A DNA stretch of 64,000 bases from Burkholderiaceae bacterium 26 (GTDB taxonomy: Bacteria > Pseudomonadota > Gammaproteobacteria > Burkholderiales > Burkholderiaceae), in assembly GCA_000955795.1 (NCBI GenBank), contig JYOB01000009.1:124001-188000 (forward strand). Direction: 5' to 3'. Position 1 is the stretch's first letter. Every line of letters begins with the position of its first letter. The position numbers were made by a program, and so were the translations under genes. The notes beneath the pieces are model-generated. The model was not told where the DNA came from and did no database searches. It worked only from the letters and a program-made list of their open reading frames with translations. This document shows positions 40,001 through 47,960 of this stretch, piece by piece.

Positions 40001-42880
40001 GAAGCCATCGAAGGCGTGCCGCTGCAGACGGCACTGGCCGACCGCCGCGCCAAGCGTGCGGCGCTGGCCGAAGTCCAGGGCGAAAATGTCGTGCGCATCG
40101 TCCACGCGCACGAGCACAACCTGAAAGGCCTGAACGTCGACATTCCGCACGGCAAGTTCAACGTGGTGACGGGCGTATCGGGTTCAGGCAAGTCGACGCT
40201 GGCGTTCGACATCCTGTTCCACGAGGGGCAACGCCGCTATCTTGAATCGCTCAACGCGTATGCGCGTTCCATCGTGCAGCCTGCAGGGCGGCCGGAAGTC
40301 GATGCCGTGTATGGCATTCCGCCCACGGTGGCCATTGAGCAGCGCCTGTCGCGCGGCGGCCGCAAGAGCACGGTGGCGACAACGTCCGAGGTCTGGCACT
40401 TCCTGCGGCTGCTGTATGTGAAGCTGGGCGTGCAGCACTGCATCCACGACGGCACGCCGGTGTCCGCGCAAAGCCCGGAGGCGATCTTTGCCCAGCTCAT
40501 GCGCGACCATCGCGGCCAGCACATCGGCCTGCTCGCGCCGCTGGTCGTGAACCGCAAGGGCGTCTATACCGACCTTGCCAAATGGGCCAAGGCGCGCGGC
40601 TATACGCATCTGCGCGTCGATGGCGAATTCCTGAGCGTCGACCCATGGCCGCGCCTGGATCGCTTCCGCGAGCACACGCTGGAACTGCCGGTGGGGGACA
40701 TCGTTGTCTCGCCGGAAAACGAAGCCGCGCTGCGTACGCTGCTGGAACAGGCGCTGGAATACGGCAAGGGCATCATGCACGTGCTCGCGCCGCTCGATGG
40801 CCTGCAACACGCCATGCACAACGGCGGTACGGCGCATGTCGGCAATGTGAAGGTGTTTTCGACCAAGCGCGCGTGCGCCACCTGCGGCACCAGCTACCCC
40901 GAGCTGGACCCGCGCATGTTCTCGTACAACAGCAAACATGGCTGGTGCGCGAGCTGCGTCGGTACCGGATTGGCGCTCACGCGCGAACAGCGTGCCGCGT
41001 TTGACGACACCGTGCTCGGTGGTGACGACCGCGGCCGCGAACAGACGCTGCCGTCGGAGGAAGTCGATCCGGACGGCATGACCGACCTGCCCTGCCCGGA
41101 TTGTCACGGCACGCGCCTGAACCCGACTGCGCGCGCTGTCACCTTTGCCGCCAAACCCATCGTCGACATTGCGCAGTGGACGGTCAGCCAGACCCGCCGC
41201 TGGGTCGAAGGCCTGGACCTGACCGGCCGCGACGCCGACATCGCCCGCGACGTGGTGGCCGAGATTCACAGCCGCCTGTCGTTCCTGGAGGAAGTCGGCC
41301 TGGGCTACCTGAGCCTGGATCGCGCCGCGCCGAGCCTGTCGGGCGGTGAAGCGCAGCGTATTCGGCTGGCTGCGCAACTCGGGAGCAACCTGCAGGGCGT
41401 CTGCTACGTGCTGGATGAGCCGACCATCGGCCTGCATCCGCGCGACAACCGGATCCTGCTCGACGCGCTGCGCAAGCTGGGCGACAAAGGCAACACGCTG
41501 GTGGTGGTTGAGCACGATGAAGACACCATCCGCCGGGCCGACCACATCATCGATATCGGCCCGGGCGCCGGCAAGCGCGGCGGCACGCTGGTTGCACAAG
41601 GCGGCGTGGCGGACCTGGCAGCCCAGCCGGATTCGCTCACTGGCCGGTTTCTGTCGCAGCCGATCGAGCATCCGCTTCAGCCGCGCCGTCAGGTGGTTGC
41701 GCCGCGTGCCGGCGCTCAGGCGGTCCCCGAGCAATGGCTGACGGTGCACGGTGCCAAGCTGCACAACCTGCGCAACGTGACGGCAACGATGCCGCTGTCG
41801 CGCCTGGTGGCCATTACAGGCGTATCGGGCTCCGGCAAATCGACGCTGGCCCGCGATGTGTTGATGACGAACCTGCTCGATGCGGTTGGCCGTTCGGTGC
41901 TGTCTTCGCCGGCCACGCGCCGCGCGCGCAAGGCTGCGCAGGCTGAGGTGCCTGACGCCAAGATGCCGCGCAAGCTTGACGTCAAACACGACTGGCACGG
42001 CTGCGACAGCGTCACCGGCTGGGAAACCATCGACCGTGTGCTCGAAGTCGACCAAACTCCGATCGGCAAGACGCCGCGCTCCTGCCCGGCTACGTACATC
42101 GGCGTGTGGGACACCATCCGCAAGCTCTTTGCCGACACGCTGGAAGCCCGCGCGCGCGGCTATACCGCTTCGCGCTTCTCGTTCAACACCGGCGACGGCC
42201 GCTGCCCCGCCTGCGAAGGCCAGGGCGTACGCACCATCGCCATGAGCTTCCTGCCCGACGTGAAGGTCGGCTGCGACGTCTGCCACGGGCAGCGCTTCAA
42301 TGCCGAGACGCTTGCCGTCACCTGGCGCGGCAAGAACATCGGCGATGTGCTCACCATGGAAATCGACGAAGCGGTCGAGTTCTTTGGCGCGATGAACAGC
42401 ATCGCCCACCCGCTGCAGTTGATGAAGGACGTCGGCCTTGGCTACCTGACGCTCGGCCAGCCTTCGCCCACGCTGTCCGGCGGCGAGGCGCAGCGCATCA
42501 AGCTCGTCACCGAGTTGTCCAAGGTGCGCGATGACCTGACCCGACGTGGGCAGAAGGCGCCCCACACGCTATACGTGCTGGACGAGCCAACGGTCGGCCT
42601 GCACATGGCCGACGTGGCCAAGCTGATCCGGGTGCTGCATCGCCTGGCAGACGGCGGGCACAGCGTGATCGTGATCGAGCACGACCTCGACGTGATTGCC
42701 GAGGCGGACTGGATCCTCGATCTCGGCCCCGAAGGCGGCGATGAAGGCGGCACGATCGTCGCGGCTTGCGGGCCGGAGGCGTTGACGCGCGTGGCGGCCA
42801 GCCATACCGGCGCGGCGTTGGTGCCGGTGCTGGCACGCGGCAAGCAAGTCGACCCAAGCAAGGAAGGCGAAACGGTCTAG
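37031..42880 (+). CDS. uvrA: double-length UvrA (two fused UvrA-like halves)
   Basis: A 1949-residue protein, twice the size of UvrA. It carries four ABC ATPase units. Walker A motifs lie at about residues 33, 663, 1046 and 1596 (GPSGSGKS or GVSGSGKS); signatures LSGGE(V/A)QR lie at about 508, 856, 1435 and 1815. The second half begins near residue 1020 (VRIVHAHEHNLKGLNVDIP), echoing the N-terminus (IRLRGARQHNLKNLDLDL). Zinc modules are intact in the second ATPase region of both halves (CPTCGG...CPDC and CPACEG...CDVC) and in the insertion region of half 2 (CATC...CASC), but half 1 has lost one cysteine pair there (CPES...CDAC). It resembles head-to-tail fused UvrA paralogs, so one chain would act like the normal UvrA dimer in damage recognition. 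It is unlikely to replace housekeeping uvrA. Monocistronic. Confidence 0.95.
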   Translation: MSSGVIRLRGARQHNLKNLDLDLRTGEMTVVTGPSGSGKSSLVFDTLYAEGQRRYVETFSAYARQFLDRMDRPQVEHVEGVPPAIAIDQTNPVRSSRSTVGTMTELNDHLKLLFARAAQLFDRDTALPVRHDTPETIYDELLSRTREGDPRLVVTFPVELPANTSPEEVTQWLSVSGYTRVQAERVVESSTGKRKLLDVVADRFRLQGTERARALEAIESSLKRGGGRVNVYVLPADEAAQPTIWRFSTGLHCPESDLRYADPQPALFSFNSAYGACDACRGFGRVIGVDLGLVIPDERKTLRDGAIKPMQTPAWKECQDDLMRYAAAADIPRGTPWAEMTEAQRNWVINGDPAFKRGGWNKQWYGVRRFFDYLESKAYKMHIRVLLSKYRSYTTCETCGGARLKTESMQWRLGTKENADAVLAPEHRFMPRGVAWSRAQLEALPGLTVHDLMLLPIERIRRFFDELTLPSTLLDDALKLLLDEVRTRLAYLCDVGIGYLTLDRQSRTLSGGEVQRINLTTALGTSLVNTLFVLDEPSIGLHPRDLDRIVQAMQRLRDAGNTLVVVEHDPSVMLAADRLIDMGPGPGERGGNIVFDGTPAAIRQADTLTGAYLSGQRRVADATDWQARPVNNATPRLVLEGAAEHNLRDVTVEIPLQRLVCVTGVSGSGKSTLIQDVLHPALARHFGKATESPGAFRALRGADQISDVVFVDQSPIGKTARSNPASYVGAFDEIRKLFAKAPMALQRGYTAGTFSFNSGDGRCPTCGGSGFEHVEMQFLSDIYLRCPDCDGTRYRAEILEVKIPRAGRSLSVADVLELTVSEAATVFADDADVLRVLQPIVDVGLEYVKLGQPVPTLSGGEAQRLKLAGFLAEAAQAAQAAARKRVKQDVPANAGRLFMFDEPTTGLHFDDIAKLMRAFGKLLDAGHSLIVIEHNLDVVRAADWIIDLGPEGGDAGGLLVCAGTPAQVKDCAVSHTGAALKQYEASVGQPEAIEGVPLQTALADRRAKRAALAEVQGENVVRIVHAHEHNLKGLNVDIPHGKFNVVTGVSGSGKSTLAFDILFHEGQRRYLESLNAYARSIVQPAGRPEVDAVYGIPPTVAIEQRLSRGGRKSTVATTSEVWHFLRLLYVKLGVQHCIHDGTPVSAQSPEAIFAQLMRDHRGQHIGLLAPLVVNRKGVYTDLAKWAKARGYTHLRVDGEFLSVDPWPRLDRFREHTLELPVGDIVVSPENEAALRTLLEQALEYGKGIMHVLAPLDGLQHAMHNGGTAHVGNVKVFSTKRACATCGTSYPELDPRMFSYNSKHGWCASCVGTGLALTREQRAAFDDTVLGGDDRGREQTLPSEEVDPDGMTDLPCPDCHGTRLNPTARAVTFAAKPIVDIAQWTVSQTRRWVEGLDLTGRDADIARDVVAEIHSRLSFLEEVGLGYLSLDRAAPSLSGGEAQRIRLAAQLGSNLQGVCYVLDEPTIGLHPRDNRILLDALRKLGDKGNTLVVVEHDEDTIRRADHIIDIGPGAGKRGGTLVAQGGVADLAAQPDSLTGRFLSQPIEHPLQPRRQVVAPRAGAQAVPEQWLTVHGAKLHNLRNVTATMPLSRLVAITGVSGSGKSTLARDVLMTNLLDAVGRSVLSSPATRRARKAAQAEVPDAKMPRKLDVKHDWHGCDSVTGWETIDRVLEVDQTPIGKTPRSCPATYIGVWDTIRKLFADTLEARARGYTASRFSFNTGDGRCPACEGQGVRTIAMSFLPDVKVGCDVCHGQRFNAETLAVTWRGKNIGDVLTMEIDEAVEFFGAMNSIAHPLQLMKDVGLGYLTLGQPSPTLSGGEAQRIKLVTELSKVRDDLTRRGQKAPHTLYVLDEPTVGLHMADVAKLIRVLHRLADGGHSVIVIEHDLDVIAEADWILDLGPEGGDEGGTIVAACGPEALTRVAASHTGAALVPVLARGKQVDPSKEGETV

Positions 42881-42890
42881 CGTGGCGTGC

Positions 42891-42918
42891 GACGGTCTCC
42901 GCCCTGGTGGAGACCGTC
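42891..42918 (+). terminator. perfect 10-bp hairpin just after uvrA
   Basis: GACGGTCTCC / GGAGACCGTC around an 8-nt loop, 10 bp after the stop codon. No T-run, so it is probably a weak or Rho-assisted terminator. Confidence 0.55.
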
Positions 42919-43008
42919 AGCGCGGTGCGCCGCTTGGTGTGGCGCCGGCAATTCTTTCGCTTTCCTGAGCAAACCGGCAGAAAATGCCTGCCCGAGCAGG
43001 GTTTGCCC

Positions 43009-43035
43009 TAAAGAACCGGGCAGCGCTGCCGTCAC
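43009..43035 (+). promoter_or_regulatory. sigma-28 (FliA) promoter of fliD
   Basis: TAAAGAAC (43009-43016), 11 nt, then GCCGTCAC (43028-43035), compared with consensus TAAAGTTT-N11-GCCGATAA. TAAAG and GCCG are exact and the spacing is exact. It ends 40 bp before the start codon at 43076. Confidence 0.7.
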
Positions 43036-43075
43036 ATTGTGGAGATTGTGAAGAAAGCGTTTGCGCGCATCCGAC

Positions 43076-45112
43076 ATGGCCACTTCGTCCACGAGCAACA
43101 ACTACATTCCGCCGATCTCGGTTCCGGGCATCGGTACGAACATCGACGTCAACAGCCTTGTGACGAAGCTGATCCAGGCGGAAAGCAAGGGCATGACGCT
43201 GCGGCAGACGCAGCAGAAAGCTTTTCAGACGCAGTTGTCGGCGGTCGGCTCGCTCAAAAGCGCGCTGGCGACCTTCCAGACGGCGATGGCGGCCCTGAAC
43301 AATCCGGACACGTTCACCGGCAACAAGGCCAGCGGGCACGACACGTCAATCCTCACGGCTTCGCTGTCCAACACGGCGCCGGCGGGCACGTATCAAGTCA
43401 ACGTGACGCAGCTTGCGCAGGCGCAGGTGCTGTCGGCCAACGGGCAGGCCTCCAGCAAGACGCCCATTGGTGGCGGCACGCCCACCACCCTCACGTTTTC
43501 ATTCGGTAGCGTCTCGGGCGGCAGCTTTGCCGACGGCAAATACACCGGCGCCACCTTCACGCAAAACGGCAACCAGGCTGGCGGCTCGATCACCATCGAT
43601 CCGTCGAACAACACGCTCGCGGGCATCCGCGACGCTATCAACAGCGCCAACGTGGGCGTCTCGGCCAGCATCGTCAACGACGGCAGCAATTCGCCCTATC
43701 GGCTGGTGCTGACGTCCACCGCTGGCGGCGCCAACTCGGAGATGAAGATTTCCGTGTCGGGCGACCCCGCGCTGCAATCCCTGCTGAGCCACGACCCGGC
43801 CGGCACGCAGAACATGACCGAGGTGGCCACGGGCCGCAACGCCATGGCCACCGTCAACGGCATCAGCGTGCAGAGCGCCACCAACACGCTGACGGACGTG
43901 GTGGACGGAACGTCGTTCACGCTGGCCAAGACGGGCAGCACGACCGTCACGGTCGGCAGCGACGCCGGCCAGGCCAGCCAGTCAGTGCTCAATTTTGTGA
44001 AGGCGTACAACGCGTTGCGCATCCAGCTCAACGCGCTGACCAAGTTCGACACGGCCAACGCCGCCAACAACGGCGCGCTGGCCGGCGACGTCAGCACCAA
44101 GATGATGATCAACCAGCTGACCGACGTGCTGGGCCAGGGCATCGGCAACGGTGCGTTCCAGTCGCTGGGCAGCATCGGCGTGACGATGGACAAGGAAGGC
44201 ACGCTGTCGATTGACGACCCCAAGCTGACCGCCGCGCTGAAGAAATCGCCCGGCCAGGTGGCGGCGCTGTTTGCCGGCACGGGCACAGCGACGGATTCAC
44301 TGCTGAAGGTTTCAGCGTTTTCGACGACCACGCAGGCCGGCAGCTATGGCATCAACGTCACGCAACTGGCCACGCAGGGCTCACTGAAGGGCTCGGCGGC
44401 CGCCAACACGACCATCCAGAGCGGCGTGAACGACAGCCTGTCGGTCACGCTCAGCGGCATTACGACCAACATCAAGGTGCCGGCGGGCAGCTATACCCCG
44501 TCGAGCCTCGCCGCGCAGCTCCAGAGCCAGATCAACGCATCGCCCGACCTGCAGAAAGCCAAGGTGGAAGTCGCCATCGGCGCCGATGCCAACGGCGTGT
44601 TGACGTTCACCGACAAGCAATACGGATCGGTATCGACGGTGTCTGTGTCGGGCAACGGCGCAGCATCGCTGCTCGGCGGCAGCCCGACGGCCACCGGCGG
44701 GCGCGATGTGCAAGGCACCATCAACGGCGCTGCCGCCACGGGTTCGGGCCAGAACCTGTACGGCGCCAGCGGCTCGGCTGTGGATGGCCTGACGGTGCAA
44801 GTCACTGGCGGTGCGCTGGGCGACCGCGGCACCGTCACCGTGCAGCGCGGCTACGCGGCGCAACTGCACACCGTGTCGGGCAACTTGCTGTCGAGCAACG
44901 GCATGGTGCAGAACGCCACGGATGCCATCAACAATTCGATCACTTCGCTCGGCACCCAGATCGACCGGATGCAGAAGCAGCTCGATGCCAAGCAGGCGCT
45001 GTATTACGCGCAGTTCAATGCGCTGTCGAAGGTGGTGGCCAGCATGACGAACACCAGCAACTACCTGACGACGCAGCTGGCGCTATTGCAGAAGCAGCGG
45101 ACGGCGGGCTGA
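43076..45112 (+). CDS. fliD: flagellar filament cap protein FliD (hook-associated protein 2)
   Basis: A 678-residue protein; ATG 43076 is used because the in-frame TTG at 43061 adds only basic residues; the Shine-Dalgarno is weak for both. The N-terminal heptad region has ISVPGIGTNIDVNSLVTKLIQAESKG, the FliD_N signature. FliD_C is at the end, with NATDAINNSITSLGTQIDRMQKQLDAKQALYYAQFNALSKVVASMTNTSNYLTTQLALLQKQ forming the coiled leg that sits on the filament. The middle has flagellin-hook repeats (TYQVNVTQLAQAQ; GSYGINVTQLATQG). The cap folds flagellin monomers at the tip. It is separated from fliS, fliT and fliC, none of which is in the window, but the sigma-28 promoter suggests it is still in the flagellar regulon. 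Confidence 0.92.
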   Translation: MATSSTSNNYIPPISVPGIGTNIDVNSLVTKLIQAESKGMTLRQTQQKAFQTQLSAVGSLKSALATFQTAMAALNNPDTFTGNKASGHDTSILTASLSNTAPAGTYQVNVTQLAQAQVLSANGQASSKTPIGGGTPTTLTFSFGSVSGGSFADGKYTGATFTQNGNQAGGSITIDPSNNTLAGIRDAINSANVGVSASIVNDGSNSPYRLVLTSTAGGANSEMKISVSGDPALQSLLSHDPAGTQNMTEVATGRNAMATVNGISVQSATNTLTDVVDGTSFTLAKTGSTTVTVGSDAGQASQSVLNFVKAYNALRIQLNALTKFDTANAANNGALAGDVSTKMMINQLTDVLGQGIGNGAFQSLGSIGVTMDKEGTLSIDDPKLTAALKKSPGQVAALFAGTGTATDSLLKVSAFSTTTQAGSYGINVTQLATQGSLKGSAAANTTIQSGVNDSLSVTLSGITTNIKVPAGSYTPSSLAAQLQSQINASPDLQKAKVEVAIGADANGVLTFTDKQYGSVSTVSVSGNGAASLLGGSPTATGGRDVQGTINGAAATGSGQNLYGASGSAVDGLTVQVTGGALGDRGTVTVQRGYAAQLHTVSGNLLSSNGMVQNATDAINNSITSLGTQIDRMQKQLDAKQALYYAQFNALSKVVASMTNTSNYLTTQLALLQKQRTAG

Positions 45113-45161
45113 CCGCGCTGACCGCACCTTGAGTGCGCATCCGCTGCTGCCATTTGCCTGG

Positions 45162-45431
45162 TTATTGCTGCGGCTTTCCCCACAGCGGATTTTTGTTGTC
45201 TGAACCCAGCACCTGGGCGAGCACTTCTGCATCGCCGTCGCGCGCGACTGGGCCAGTCTTGCGCGCGCGGGCGACCTTGGCTCGCTTACCGTGCTTCTTG
45301 GCGTGCACGGCTTTCTTGATTGCGCTGTGCGGGGCATTGCCCGAGGCCGGCACGGTGGAGGTGTGCTGGGCGCAGATGCCTGCGGTCATCCAGGCGGTGG
45401 TTAGGAGGGCTACGGCCAGTTTTCTGTACAT
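45162..45431 (-). CDS. small basic secreted protein (copy 1)
   Basis: An 89-residue protein with a signal peptide (MYRKLAVALLTTAWMTAGICA-QHTST), a very basic middle (KKAVHAKKHGKRAKVARARK) and a conserved acidic-to-neutral end (DGDAEVLAQVLGSDNKNPLWGKPQQ). It is nearly identical to the protein at 49094-49369; the DNA is also highly similar, so this is a recent duplication. The two copies bracket the effector-immunity genes of the vgrG island. I know no function; the tight conservation of the C-terminal 25 residues suggests a binding motif there. An accessory of the lipase effector is one guess. Confidence 0.7.
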   Translation of the reverse strand: MYRKLAVALLTTAWMTAGICAQHTSTVPASGNAPHSAIKKAVHAKKHGKRAKVARARKTGPVARDGDAEVLAQVLGSDNKNPLWGKPQQ

Positions 45432-45482
45432 CGTTGATCCGAGAGAGATTCTGATTTGGGTTTCGTGACACCGCCGAGCGCA

Positions 45483-46901
45483 CTACTGCTTCACCACCTG
45501 CTCTAACTCGGGCATCGGCGGTGACGTGGGACGCAGGCGAATGCTCTTGAGCAGCGCATCAAACCTCGGCCGCGCTTCGGCATAGGGAGGCGCATCGGCA
45601 TTCAGCCTGGGATGGGCATTGCGGCTGGCAGACTCCATCACGACCTCGATCGTCGGCAGAATTTGTGAGCCCGACCACCCGGCATTGCCAGCATAGGCGT
45701 GGTACCCCTCGCGCGCCGGTTGGCCCGGGCGCTGAGCTTCAACAACGATGCCGCCTTGCACGGAAGTCAGCGCACCGATCTTCACTGGGCGTGGGCCAAG
45801 CCGCTGGGTCACCTTCATTCCGGCAGGTGCACGATCGCCCAAGGCGTCCATAGAGCGGCCTGCTCCGTTGATCAACGATGTGGGCGACGGCGTTCCTGCA
45901 GGAATTGCCGCGAAGTTAAGCTGGTAGGTCACGGCCGGGCTGTCAGCAAATCGGAAGGACGAGGAAATCTCGTTCCCATACGTACCGTCGTCACGCAGGA
46001 AGGCGTATGGCAAACAGAAGCCGCGTTCCTTGGGGATTTCGTAGAGATCTCGAGCCTTAAGCTGGCCGATCAGCTTGCGCAGGGCGCTTTCGGCCGTCGT
46101 CCATTGCGCTTCGGTAGGGTATTCATACGTTGGGATGTCGGCGAGCAGCATCGACTCGAATGCAACGAGATACTTGCCAAGAACAATCGAACCCCGCAGA
46201 TATGAAGCACCTTGCTTGCGCGCGTCAGAACGGAAGGCGGCGCTATCTGGCCTCCCAAGGTCAACGGCCTTCCGGTAGCGATCCGCTTTCAGATCAGCAA
46301 TGTCTTGTTCAATCTTCCGTCGACTGTCAGCCAAGTTCTGCTTGGTGTTCGGGCCAAGAAGCTCAGGGCTTTTTCTATAAAGGTCCTCATCTTCTTCCTG
46401 ACGTTTCAAGGAACGTTGCCTTCCGCGAAGTTTTGCCGCATTCATCTCTGCGCGATAGTTCAGAAATTCTTCGCGCAACGCGGGTGTAACCGGGCCGTAC
46501 ACAGCAAAGGTCGTCCGCAACTCCGGTGTTTCGATCTCTATCTGACCACGTCCGGTACCGTTGTCGAAATACTGAAACAACTGCTCGTAAGGCCCTTGCT
46601 TTGAGGAAGCCGACGCGATTGCCCACTCAAAACCGAGGTTGCGCGGGACATCGAACATCAATCGACCGAGACATTCGGAGCGACTTTCTGCTGGCGTGGC
46701 ATAGCCGGGAGCTGTGGCCTCAAGCCGCTCGGCGTTGCTCGGATTGGGTATTCGTACTCGCTCACCGAAGCGGTTCGTGACCTCTACCTCCTTTGGCGCG
46801 GGCTCCTCGGCATACATACCCCGACCGCATGCGGCCAGGAGCACGGTCACGGTGCAGATCGTTAGTCGCCGCAGGCCGTATAGAGAGGATTGATACTGCA
46901 T
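45483..46901 (-). CDS. lipoprotein resembling Tli4-type T6SS immunity proteins
   Basis: A 472-residue protein with signal and lipobox (TVTVLLAAC, Cys25), so anchored to a membrane facing the periplasm. After a Pro/charged linker it has SRSECLGRLMFDVPRNLGFEWA, the kind of 'C-x-G-R-x-x-x-D-(V/I)-P' opening I associate with Tli4-family immunity proteins. A long charged helical segment (~150-230) and a C-terminal beta-rich part (TYQLNFAAIPAGTPSPTSLINGAGRSMDALG ... IEVVMES) follow. Tli4 proteins block periplasmic Tle4 phospholipases, yet the visible lipase is Tle1-like, so either the match is loose or it is an orphan immunity gene. Last but one of the leftward vgrG island. Confidence 0.6.
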   Translation of the reverse strand: MQYQSSLYGLRRLTICTVTVLLAACGRGMYAEEPAPKEVEVTNRFGERVRIPNPSNAERLEATAPGYATPAESRSECLGRLMFDVPRNLGFEWAIASASSKQGPYEQLFQYFDNGTGRGQIEIETPELRTTFAVYGPVTPALREEFLNYRAEMNAAKLRGRQRSLKRQEEDEDLYRKSPELLGPNTKQNLADSRRKIEQDIADLKADRYRKAVDLGRPDSAAFRSDARKQGASYLRGSIVLGKYLVAFESMLLADIPTYEYPTEAQWTTAESALRKLIGQLKARDLYEIPKERGFCLPYAFLRDDGTYGNEISSSFRFADSPAVTYQLNFAAIPAGTPSPTSLINGAGRSMDALGDRAPAGMKVTQRLGPRPVKIGALTSVQGGIVVEAQRPGQPAREGYHAYAGNAGWSGSQILPTIEVVMESASRNAHPRLNADAPPYAEARPRFDALLKSIRLRPTSPPMPELEQVVKQ

Positions 46902-47012
46902 CGATATGCTTCCTACTCGCGTTCATTTTTTTGGGTCGGACTGCTCAGGAACTGTGCAGCGGTTTTCCGGGACATATCAGGACCGCTCGTCCGATGTGCC
47001 CAAGTTGAGGGG

Positions 47013-47960
47013 CTACCGGCAAACCACCCGTGTGACTTGCCCACCTTGCGCGATCGCCAAATCATTGCCGTTGCCGTCTGTGCCAACGCCCATCGCGGTG
47101 TAGGCATACACAGATTGGTACTGCGTGCCGTCATAGCGGTAATAGGTCACGTAATGCTCGCCCATGCTGACGCGCGCACTCGTCATGAGATCCGGCATGC
47201 CATTGCACGTAGTTTTCAACACGCCCGACGGCCCATCATCGATGTCAAGTAGCGATTCGAGTTTGGCGCCTCTGATGCGGAAGAGCCATTCCGGCGCGTT
47301 CACCTGATTGCCACTCATCGTGCATCCCGCAAAAAAAAGCGTGCCTTGCAAACCCCGGCAGGTTTGCACAGAAAACGACTCTGGGGCACACGTGTCGACG
47401 ATGTTTTTCTGAACACTGCCGCCCAGCAACGCACGCACCTTTGACACCGCCACGTCGACGGTTTTCGAGGTGCATAGACCAGATCCATTAGGCCATTCCG
47501 GATGGGAGTTCAGGTACACAGGCGACAAGGCGGCAATCGCTGCATCCAACTCGCGGTCGAGGCATTCTGTGTTCTTGCATCGGCCCATGGCTTCATTCTG
47601 CGCGCGGATCGTTGCATCAAGATTCCATGGATCGCTTACCACCGCAATCGAGGCGTACTGCAGGAATCTCGCTTTGAACAACTTCTCCACCAGCGCGGGG
47701 GAATCGCACGTTTCCGGAGGCAGCCCCTTTCGCGCATCTGCGACCTGCTTCAGAAGATCGTCGTTCGGCTCGGACGACCATTCACGAATATCCAGGCATG
47801 GCTTGAGCAGCAACGCCGTGCTCAAGTAGCCGTCACTGGCTTGTTCGCTGCGGGGGATCGTCAACGGGCCGTCTGCCAAGGCGGGAAGCACCGTAGCAAA
47901 TACATACGCCAGCACAGCGAAGCGAAGCATCTTCAATCCGGACGTAACCGTGTTACGCAT
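47013..47960 (-). CDS. secreted hypothetical protein in the immunity array
   Basis: A 315-residue protein; ATG 47960 starts a signal peptide (MRNTVTSGLKMLRFAVLAYVFATVLPALA-DG). The mature part has nine cysteines (for example KPCLDI, PETCDS, GRCKNTECLD, GLCTSK, DTCAPES, VQTCRG), so several disulphides are likely. A C-terminal section of short strands follows (HYVTYYRYDGTQYQSVYAYTAMGVGTDGNGNDLAI). No family recognised. It overlaps the upstream DUF3304 lipoprotein gene by 28 bp, so the two are coupled. Position suggests a periplasmic immunity or accessory protein for the island's effector. Confidence 0.6.
   Translation of the reverse strand: MRNTVTSGLKMLRFAVLAYVFATVLPALADGPLTIPRSEQASDGYLSTALLLKPCLDIREWSSEPNDDLLKQVADARKGLPPETCDSPALVEKLFKARFLQYASIAVVSDPWNLDATIRAQNEAMGRCKNTECLDRELDAAIAALSPVYLNSHPEWPNGSGLCTSKTVDVAVSKVRALLGGSVQKNIVDTCAPESFSVQTCRGLQGTLFFAGCTMSGNQVNAPEWLFRIRGAKLESLLDIDDGPSGVLKTTCNGMPDLMTSARVSMGEHYVTYYRYDGTQYQSVYAYTAMGVGTDGNGNDLAIAQGGQVTRVVCR

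Noticed and set aside
40184-42565. 793-codon open frame antisense to the UvrA gene
   Set aside because: Its product is a low-information Arg/Ala/Gln-rich string typical of GC-rich antisense frames; the sense strand has complete UvrA motifs throughout.
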